Source: CAYPPS01 sp964412685
GTDB lineage: Bacteria > Patescibacteriota > Microgenomatia > PFEM01 > CAYPPS01
Reading direction: 5' to 3'
DNA length: 21,392 nt
Assembly (NCBI GenBank): GCA_964412685.1
Contig: CAYPPS010000006.1
Span: 1-21,392, forward strand
Shown: positions 14,915-19,889 of the stretch, in pieces
Layout of the letters: each line of letters begins with the position of its first letter
How positions within the stretch are numbered: position 1 is the stretch's first letter
Notes under the pieces: generated by a model
Told to the model about the DNA's origin: nothing
The model's input: the letters and a program-made list of their open reading frames with translations, nothing else
Databases searched by the model: none
Made by a program: the position numbers and the translations under genes

Positions 14915-14919
14915 AGTTT

Positions 14920-14928
14920 AGTCTAGCA
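14920..14928 (-). promoter_or_regulatory. Extended -10 promoter, leaderless (radical SAM gene)
   Basis: On the minus strand TGCTAGACT (14928-14920) ends five bases before ATG 14914. This leaves no space for a ribosome site. The -10 deviates from consensus and no clear -35 is seen. Confidence 0.45.
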
Positions 14929-14943
14929 CAAGGTAGGTTGAGG

Positions 14944-14988
14944 CAAAAAAGAACCCTGCCCGGATTGGTGTGTCCATCCGAACAGGGC
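14944..14988 (-). terminator. Rho-independent terminator of the small membrane protein gene
   Basis: On the minus strand a two-part stem: CCTG/CAGG arms (14983-14987 with 14954-14958), an internal 2x2 loop, then CGGAT (14980-14976) with ATCCG (14965-14961). It is followed by TTCTTTTTT (14952-14945). It lies about 25 bases after the stop of the gene at 15011. Confidence 0.8.
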
Positions 14989-15010
14989 AATGCTGATTGC
15001 GCTTTGTTTT

Positions 15011-15250
15011 TTAATTATCAACTGCTACGATTAGCGCAACAATGACGGTCGGAATGATCATCATCAAGTCTCGTGGACCTCTTAGTGTTAGTAGATGATA
15101 AATCACTCCTCCAGCGACGAGAATCACCAGTCCCCACTTGGCGAATCTTTCGGCGGTAAACATTCCCGATTCTCCGTCATACAACCAAAACCAGACGGCG
15201 GCAACAATCAATAGCGCTGTGACTGGGATGAACGGCACAACCGTACCCAT
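15011..15250 (-). CDS. Small three-helix membrane protein, strongly expressed signals, function unknown
   Basis: 79 residues from ATG 15250, which has AAAGGAG six bases upstream, the best ribosome site in the window. A longer reading to 15304 would begin before the probable transcription start and is rejected. The helices are about 6-24, 39-56 and 62-77, with a short loop YDGESGMFTAERFAK between the first two and RGPRD before the last. There are no cysteines or catalytic motifs. It has a complete expression unit: promoter, leader of about 54 bases, Shine-Dalgarno and a good terminator. Codons end in C or G more often than in neighbours (GTC, GCC, ATC, CTA), which suggests strong expression or foreign origin. 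I do not recognise the family. Confidence 0.75.
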   Translation of the reverse strand: MGTVVPFIPVTALLIVAAVWFWLYDGESGMFTAERFAKWGLVILVAGGVIYHLLTLRGPRDLMMIIPTVIVALIVAVDN

Positions 15251-15310
15251 TTTCCTCTCCTTTCTCTTTACTAGCGGGCAAATAGCAGGTAAATAAAGGT
15301 GCAAGAAACA

Positions 15311-15339
15311 ATACTATCATTTTGGAGGTATCAGATCAA
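15311..15339 (-). promoter_or_regulatory. Promoter of the small membrane protein gene
   Basis: On the minus strand TTGATC (15339-15334), a 17-base spacer, and an extended -10 TGATAGTAT (15319-15311). The transcript would start near 15304, giving a leader of about 54 bases before ATG 15250. Confidence 0.65.
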
Positions 15340-15392
15340 TACTATAGGCAATATTTTTGTTTGTTTAAGGCGTGATATTGTTTATGGGAAGG

Positions 15393-15462
15393 AAAAAAAA
15401 GAGGGGGAGTTTCAATCGCATCGTTGCAACGAGACTCCCCCGTCAGCCCAGCCCCCCTGGGC
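15393..15462 (-). ncRNA. Candidate small non-coding RNA of about 70 nt
   Basis: A minus-strand promoter (-10 TATAAT at 15475-15470) predicts a start near 15462. The RNA would fold into hairpin 1, GCCCA (15462-15458) with TGGGC (15450-15446) around a G-rich loop, then hairpin 2, GGGGGAGT (complement of 15441-15434) with ACTCCCCC (complement of 15410-15403), followed by TCTTTTTTTT (to 15393). The loop of hairpin 2 holds the self-complementary TCGTTGCAACGA. There is no ORF with a ribosome site inside. It does not match the conserved cores of SRP RNA, tmRNA, 6S or RNase P that I know. An alternative is a leader or attenuator, but the next minus-strand gene has its own promoter beyond the terminator. 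Confidence 0.45.
15403..15441 (-). terminator. Rho-independent terminator of the candidate small RNA
   Basis: A perfect 8-bp GC-rich stem (15434-15441 with 15403-15410) followed on the minus strand by TCTTTTTTTT. No protein gene lies directly upstream on this strand, so it must end another transcript. Confidence 0.7.
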
Positions 15463-15469
15463 AAGCAGA

Positions 15470-15497
15470 ATTATAGCATATCTCTTTCCTTTTTAAA
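15470..15497 (-). promoter_or_regulatory. Promoter of the candidate small RNA
   Basis: On the minus strand an extended, perfect -10 TGCTATAAT (15478-15470) lies 16 bases after TTTAAA (15497-15492). Its -35 region overlaps that of the plus-strand glycosyltransferase promoter. Confidence 0.5.
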
Positions 15498-15518
15498 CCG
15501 GTTTCAAAATGATAGAAT
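15490..15518 (+). promoter_or_regulatory. Extended -10 promoter, leaderless (GT2 gene at 15527)
   Basis: TGATAGAAT (15510-15518) ends eight bases before ATG 15527, with a weak TTTTTA at 15490-15495 (17-base spacer). The ATG at 15509 lies inside this promoter, so 15527 is the better start. Confidence 0.5.
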
Positions 15519-15526
15519 TTAAAGGT

Positions 15527-16435
15527 ATGAGTAAGATCTCCGTTATTCTGGCCGTATTTAATGAAGAAGAGAATATTGAGGCGTGTTTAAAGACGGTTAA
15601 AGGTTGGGTAGATGAGATTGTGGTGGTTGATGGGTCGAGCAGTGACAAGACGGCTGAATTAGCCAAAAGGTACACTAAACGAGTTTTTATTCGCGATAAT
15701 CCAGTCATGTTCCACAAAAACAAACAATACGCGATTGATAAGGCAACGGGCGACTGGATTTTATATCTAGATGCTGATGAGCGAGTCGAGAAACCTTTGC
15801 GTGAGGAAATTCTTAAGATAGTTAGAAAAGATGAGTTTGACGGTTATTTTATTCCTCGCAAAAATATTATCTTTGGTAAGTGGATTAAAAATTCCTTGTG
15901 GCATCCCGATTATAATTTACGCCTGTTTAGAAGGGATAAAGGAAGGTTGCCTTGCAAGAATGTTCACGAACAGCCGGAAGTTAAAGGGAAAGTAGGGCGA
16001 TTGGAGAATTATTTGCTTCATTACAATTACCAGACTGTCTCTCAGTTTGTCAGGCACATTAATGATCGTTACAGTGAAAACGATCGGAACGTTTTTTTGA
16101 AAGAAGGAAAAAAGATTCATTGGTATGATGCGGTTCGTTTCCCGGTTAATGATTTTTTCTCTACTTTCTTTGCCCGCCAAGGTTATAAGGACGGCCTTCA
16201 CGGTTTGGTCTTGAGCCTACTCCAGGCTTTTTCTGCTTTGGTTACTTTTGCCAAGATTTGGGAGGCTCAAGGTTTTAAAGAGGAAAATCCGACCAATTTC
16301 TTAGATAAAATGAGAGTTGAGCTCAAGTATTCCAGGAAAGGTTTTACTTATTGGTGGGCAAACTCCAAACTAGAAGAAACCGGAAATCCTTTTAAGAAGC
16401 TTGTTTTAAGATTTGTAAGGAAAGTAAGTTCATGA
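15527..16435 (+). CDS. GT2 glycosyltransferase, WaaE/KdtX-like
   Basis: 302 residues from ATG 15527. SVILAVFNEEENIEACL (5-21), VVDGSSSDKT (33-42) and YLDADER (80-86) form the nucleotide- and metal-binding core of the WaaE-like branch of GT2. A PRKNIIFGKWIKNSLWHPDYN block and KNVHEQPEV follow, as in lipopolysaccharide core beta-glucosyltransferases. The final 100 residues contain amphipathic or hydrophobic stretches (FSTFFARQGYKDGLHGL) that may touch the membrane. It is a cytosolic-face enzyme that probably adds a hexose to a lipid-linked saccharide. It is a paralogue of the gene at 19101. The start is chosen because an extended -10 ends eight bases earlier and the upstream ATG falls within it. 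It overlaps the next gene by four bases. Confidence 0.85.
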   Translation: MSKISVILAVFNEEENIEACLKTVKGWVDEIVVVDGSSSDKTAELAKRYTKRVFIRDNPVMFHKNKQYAIDKATGDWILYLDADERVEKPLREEILKIVRKDEFDGYFIPRKNIIFGKWIKNSLWHPDYNLRLFRRDKGRLPCKNVHEQPEVKGKVGRLENYLLHYNYQTVSQFVRHINDRYSENDRNVFLKEGKKIHWYDAVRFPVNDFFSTFFARQGYKDGLHGLVLSLLQAFSALVTFAKIWEAQGFKEENPTNFLDKMRVELKYSRKGFTYWWANSKLEETGNPFKKLVLRFVRKVSS

Positions 16436-17091
16436 ATAATCTTTCTTTGTTAAAGAAAATCTTGCTTGGTTCAGTGGTTGTCTTTCTGGTTGGCAATCTT
16501 TTGGTTCTTAATTATTTGTCTTTTTTCAAAAAGCCAGAGGGAGAAAAAATAGCTCTTTCTCAGGTCAGCCCAACACCAACTGCCCTTTTGGCCAAAGAAA
16601 CAACAAGAGAGCCGAATTTGAGTGTTTGTCCTCAAGGCTGTCTTGATTTAATTGACACCTCTGTTAATGAAACGGACCAAGCTAGTCCGGTCGTGGAATC
16701 AGACAAAAAGGAGACAATTCAAAATTTGGTTAAGGAGATTTTTATTCCTTTGGGATCGGGACAATTTGAAGGCAATGATTGGCAGCTTTTGCCGGGAACA
16801 ACAACTACCGTTAACACCAGTCTTTATCGAGGCATCAAGTCAGTTTTTCTGCAGGCCTCTCTGGGTATTCCCAACGCTTCCGGTAAGGTGGAGGCGAGAC
16901 TTTATAATTTGACTGACGGGTATGAAGTTTGGGGCTCTCATATTGAAAACCAAGGAGGAGGACTCAAAATGATTAGTTCAAGCGGTTTTGAGTTGCCTAA
17001 AGGAGAAAAAAATTATCAACTCAGGGTTCGTTCTTCCATCGGCTCTCCAGCTTTGGTCGGTTTGGCCAGACTAAGAATTATTTTGGAATAA
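16432..17091 (+). CDS. Membrane-anchored extracellular beta-domain protein
   Basis: 219 residues. A short cytosolic head (KK at 8-9), one membrane anchor (about 10-30), a Pro/Thr/Ser-rich linker (SPTPTALLAKETT), a CPQGC pair (C66, C70), a polar linker, and a compact C-terminal domain (about 103-219). The domain opens FIPLGSGQFEGNDWQLLPG and shows alternating beta strands (SVFLQASLGI, KVEARLYNLT, GFELPKGEKNYQLRVRS), ending in ARLRIILE. A jelly-roll-like carbohydrate- or surface-binding fold is my inference. Lack of a signal peptidase site suggests it stays anchored. ATG overlaps the previous stop by four bases, and the next GT2 gene follows after four bases. It may therefore be an acceptor or partner of the glycosyltransferases on either side. 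No named family is claimed. Confidence 0.7.
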   Translation: MNNLSLLKKILLGSVVVFLVGNLLVLNYLSFFKKPEGEKIALSQVSPTPTALLAKETTREPNLSVCPQGCLDLIDTSVNETDQASPVVESDKKETIQNLVKEIFIPLGSGQFEGNDWQLLPGTTTTVNTSLYRGIKSVFLQASLGIPNASGKVEARLYNLTDGYEVWGSHIENQGGGLKMISSSGFELPKGEKNYQLRVRSSIGSPALVGLARLRIILE

Positions 17092-17095
17092 GTAG

Positions 17096-17998
17096 ATGAT
17101 AAAAGTTTTTGCTGTTGTTCTTCACTACAAAGGGAAAGAACTTACTAAAAAATGCCTTGCTTCTCTCTTATCTCAAGAGGGAAATGGTTTTGAATTAGAG
17201 ATTGTTTTAGTCGATAACGCTTCTCCAGAACCGTTGAAAGACTTAAAGAAATCCAGGAAAGTCCATTTTTTGCAAAGTAAAAAAAATCTGGGTTTTAGTG
17301 AAGGCAACAATCTGGGAATTAAATTGGCTTTAGAAAAAGGAGCCGATCTGGTACTTATTATTAATAATGACACTTTAACTGACAAGAAGTTGATTAGTGA
17401 TTTATTGAAGGTGGTGAAAAAGAAAAAGACGGGCGGTATTTTTTCTCCCAAAATTTATTTCGCCCCTGGATATGAATACCACCAGGCTCGTTATAGGAAA
17501 AAAGATTTAGGGAAAGTAATCTGGTATGCCGGTGGTCAGATTGATTGGGCCAACATGTTGATCTCTCATCGAGGAGTGGATGAGGTTGATCAAGGTCAGT
17601 TTGATCGGGTTGAAGAAACAGAGTTTATTTCCGGCTGCTGTATGTTAATTCGGAAAGAAGTTTTTAATCGAATTGGTTTCTTTGATCCGAAATATTTCCT
17701 TTATCTAGAAGATGCTGATTTTGATCAACGGGCCAAAGTGGCCGGTTTCAAGCTTTGGTTTGTTCCTCAGAGTAAGCTGTGGCATTTCAATGCTGGTTCT
17801 TCTCGTGTGGGAGGGGATCTTCATGATTATTTTTTGACTCGTAACCGACTTATTTTTGGTTTGCGCTTCGCTTCTTTGAGAACAAAATTGGCTTTGATGA
17901 GAGAAAGTTTGAGGCTTTTCTGGGGAGGCAGAGCTTGGCAGAAAAAAGGAGTGATTGATTTTTACTTAAGAAGATTAGGTAAAGGAAGTTGGGGTTAA
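17096..17998 (+). CDS. GT2 glycosyltransferase, rhamnosyltransferase-like (WbbL type)
   Basis: 300 residues. AVVLHYKGKELTKKCLASL (6-24), VDNAS (39-43), LGFSEGNNLGIKLAL (65-79) and IINNDT (88-93) are the hallmarks of the WbbL/RfbF-like GT2 branch, where NND takes the place of the DXD motif. SGCCMLIRKEVFNRIGFFD, then FLYLEDADFDQRAKVAGFK with the catalytic-base ED, and a KLWHFNAGSS close the catalytic part. Such enzymes often transfer rhamnose or a related sugar from a dTDP donor at the inner membrane face. No dTDP-rhamnose genes are in the window, so the sugar is open. It starts four bases after the previous stop and is the last gene of its operon. No terminator is evident behind it. Confidence 0.88.
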   Translation: MIKVFAVVLHYKGKELTKKCLASLLSQEGNGFELEIVLVDNASPEPLKDLKKSRKVHFLQSKKNLGFSEGNNLGIKLALEKGADLVLIINNDTLTDKKLISDLLKVVKKKKTGGIFSPKIYFAPGYEYHQARYRKKDLGKVIWYAGGQIDWANMLISHRGVDEVDQGQFDRVEETEFISGCCMLIRKEVFNRIGFFDPKYFLYLEDADFDQRAKVAGFKLWFVPQSKLWHFNAGSSRVGGDLHDYFLTRNRLIFGLRFASLRTKLALMRESLRLFWGGRAWQKKGVIDFYLRRLGKGSWG

Positions 17999-18015
17999 AT
18001 TTTTATTCCGCTTCT

Positions 18016-18024
18016 TGTTAGAAT
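18016..18024 (+). promoter_or_regulatory. Extended -10 promoter, leaderless (DagK operon)
   Basis: TGTTAGAAT ends eight bases before ATG 18033. A weak TTAAAT lies at 17995-18000. The GTG at 18030 would lie ahead of the predicted transcription start, so ATG 18033 is preferred. Confidence 0.5.
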
Positions 18025-18032
18025 AGAGAGTG

Positions 18033-18425
18033 ATGTTTGGTAAAAAAAGGAATTTTAAAAACCAGAACTGGTTTGATGTTTTTGCTCATGCCGCTGAAGG
18101 GTGTTGGTACGGGCTTAGAACTCAACGCAATTTTAAAATCCACCTTTTCCTTTCTTTGCTTGTTTTGGGGTTAGGTTTGTGGTTGGAGGTTTCTTTTGAG
18201 CGCTTTCTGCTTTTAGTGATGGCAATTATTTTTGGTTTTACGGTGGAGATGGCTAATACCGCTTTTGAGAAAACAGTTGATTTGGTAACTGAGAAGTACA
18301 ATCCTAAGGCCAAGATTGCCAAAGATTTAGCCGCTGGAACAATGTTGATGGCTTCTATTGGTTTGGCGGTTTTAGGTTTTTTGATTTTACTGCCTCCGCT
18401 TTTTGAGAAATTATTCGGTTTTTAA
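18033..18425 (+). CDS. dgkA: Prokaryotic diacylglycerol kinase / undecaprenol kinase
   Basis: 130 residues, the usual length for the DagK family, with three membrane helices. HAAEGCWYGLRTQRNFKIH near the N-terminus and VEMANTAFEKTVDLV with the acidic and Asn residues of the active site (E72, N75, E79 from ATG 18033) are diagnostic, followed by AKIAKDLAAGTMLMASI. These kinases phosphorylate diacylglycerol or, in Gram-positive-type bacteria, undecaprenol. Next to a PAP2 phosphatase and glycosyltransferases the polyprenol reaction fits well, since it would supply lipid carrier phosphate. A GTG three bases upstream is the alternative start. It is the first gene of a four-gene operon. Family certain, substrate inferred. 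Confidence 0.92.
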   Translation: MFGKKRNFKNQNWFDVFAHAAEGCWYGLRTQRNFKIHLFLSLLVLGLGLWLEVSFERFLLLVMAIIFGFTVEMANTAFEKTVDLVTEKYNPKAKIAKDLAAGTMLMASIGLAVLGFLILLPPLFEKLFGF

Positions 18426-18427
18426 AC

Positions 18428-19114
18428 ATGAAGACAGAACTTTTTGCTTGGTTGAGATTAGAGAAAGAGGATTTGGATAAAAGAATCAGAAATTACCCTC
18501 GTTTTCGATTGGTGTTGCTCTTTGCTTCTTTCGTTGCCTTTTTTGTTTCTATTTTTTGGCTTTGGGGAAAAACCAATTCTCCGGAAATAATTTTTTTGGA
18601 TCGACTTTTGGTTAGCTGGGCTCAGGAAGCGAGGACGCCTTTTTTAGCCGATTTGTTTGGTTGGGTGACTGTTCTGGGGAGTAGTTATTTTGTTTTTAGT
18701 GCTTTTCTGGTCTTAGGGACAATCTTGTACTTAACCAGAAGAAAACGAGCTTTGATGGTGGCGATAGTCTGCTTGGTTGCCAGTGGGGTTTTTGTTTTGT
18801 TGCTTAAAGACTTTTTTAATCGCCCTCGGCCTTTGGAAAACTGCCTCAGGAATGATTGTTTGGCTTTTCCTTCCGGTCATACCACTTTAGCAACTTATTT
18901 TTATGGCTTAATTGGCTATCTTTCCTTTCGTTTCTTACCCATTCCTTTGACTAAATTTCTTCACTTAATAACAATCCTTGGTTTGATTGTTTTTCTGGTA
19001 GCTTTTAGTCGAATTTTTTTACAGGCTCACTTTTTAAGCGATGTTATGGCCGGTCTCTTTTTGGGAGGAGTTTGGTTAACCTTAACAGTTTTATTAATCG
19101 ATGTCCTTTATTAA
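18428..19114 (+). CDS. PAP2-family membrane phosphatase (lipid phosphate / undecaprenyl-diphosphate phosphatase type)
   Basis: 228 residues, about six helices. All three PAP2 signatures are complete: KX6RP (K127, R134, P135), PSGH (148-151) and SRX5HX3D (S194, R195, H201, D205). The active site faces the outer side. The family includes PgpB, BcrC and lipid phosphatases. After DagK and before a glycosyltransferase, recycling of undecaprenyl diphosphate to the monophosphate is the most economical role. A cysteine pair (C139, C144) flanks the loop before PSGH. The start lies two bases after the DagK stop, and its end overlaps the next gene by 14 bases. Confidence 0.9.
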   Translation: MKTELFAWLRLEKEDLDKRIRNYPRFRLVLLFASFVAFFVSIFWLWGKTNSPEIIFLDRLLVSWAQEARTPFLADLFGWVTVLGSSYFVFSAFLVLGTILYLTRRKRALMVAIVCLVASGVFVLLLKDFFNRPRPLENCLRNDCLAFPSGHTTLATYFYGLIGYLSFRFLPIPLTKFLHLITILGLIVFLVAFSRIFLQAHFLSDVMAGLFLGGVWLTLTVLLIDVLY

Positions 19115-19889
19115 AAAACCATTTTTGACCGTAGTTATCCTTGCCAAAAACGAAGAGCAGGTGATTGAAGATTGTTTGAAATCTGTTCGATGGGCAGATG
19201 AATTAGTTCTGATTGATTCAGGTTCTACCGATAAAACAATAGAGATCGCCAAAAAATATGGTGCGGTAATTAAAAAGATTAACTCTCAAGGTAAATTAGA
19301 ATTTGCTCGTTGGCGCAATGAAGGAATAAAAATGGCTCGAGGGAAATGGGTGCTTTATCTTGATGCTGATGAGCGAATTACCCCTGGTTTAAAAAAAGAA
19401 CTTTTAGGATTAGATCAAAAAGGAGAATTTACCGCCTTTGAAGTTCCCCGAGTTGATTTTTGGTTGGGCCAAGAGGTTCACTTCGGAGGTGCAGTGGCCG
19501 ATTTAGTTAAAAGACTTTTTTTGAGAGAATCCTTTGGGGAATGGCGAAGAGATTTACATGAAGATCCGGTCTTTAAAGGTAAGATGGGTCGACTCAAAAA
19601 TCATTTAGAACATTACACTCACCGGGATCTGACGTCGATGATGGAAAAGACGATTAAATGGACCAAAATTGAAGCCGATCTTCTTTACCAAGCTAATCAT
19701 CCACCAGTAGTTTGGTGGCGATTTTTTAGGATGATGTTGACTAAATTTTGGGAAAGAGTGATTGTTCAACAGGCTTGGCGTGATGGTACCGTTGGTTGGA
19801 TCAATGCTCTTTTTGAAGTTTTTAACACTTTCATTATTTACGCTCGTTTATGGGAAAGGCAAAATGAAGAAAATAATAATAAAACTTGA
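19101..19889 (+). CDS. GT2 glycosyltransferase, WaaE/KdtX-like (second copy)
   Basis: 262 residues. TVVILAKNEEQVIEDCLKSV (10-29), LIDSGSTDKT (37-46) and YLDADER (86-92) mark the same WaaE-like branch as the gene at 15527. EVPRVDFWLGQEVHFGGA and DLHEDPVFKGKMGRL correspond to FIPRKNIIFGKW and NVHEQPEVKGKVGRL there, so the two are paralogues. Near the end, WRDGTVGWINALFEVFNTF may be a membrane-facing helix. It is a cytosolic-face enzyme adding a sugar to a lipid-linked or core acceptor. ATG 19101 lies inside the end of the PAP2 gene, and its own end overlaps the next gene by 26 bases. This dense overlap suggests one co-transcribed operon with DagK and PAP2. Confidence 0.87.
   Translation: MSFIKKPFLTVVILAKNEEQVIEDCLKSVRWADELVLIDSGSTDKTIEIAKKYGAVIKKINSQGKLEFARWRNEGIKMARGKWVLYLDADERITPGLKKELLGLDQKGEFTAFEVPRVDFWLGQEVHFGGAVADLVKRLFLRESFGEWRRDLHEDPVFKGKMGRLKNHLEHYTHRDLTSMMEKTIKWTKIEADLLYQANHPPVVWWRFFRMMLTKFWERVIVQQAWRDGTVGWINALFEVFNTFIIYARLWERQNEENNNKT

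Noticed and set aside
15251..15304. Upstream extension of the small membrane protein to 15304
   Set aside because: The extension begins at the predicted transcription start and includes the Shine-Dalgarno region. ATG 15250 has ideal ribosome-site spacing.
15408..15430. A stretch resembling a CRISPR repeat (GTTTCAATCGCATC...GTTGCAAC; the reverse complement ends in ATTGAAAC)
   Set aside because: Only one copy exists in the window, with no second repeat, spacer or cas gene nearby. The sequence is explained as the loop of a terminator stem.
15509..15526. ATG 15509 as start of the WaaE-like GT2 gene
   Set aside because: It lies within the extended -10 box TGATAGAAT. Homology to the family begins after ATG 15527.
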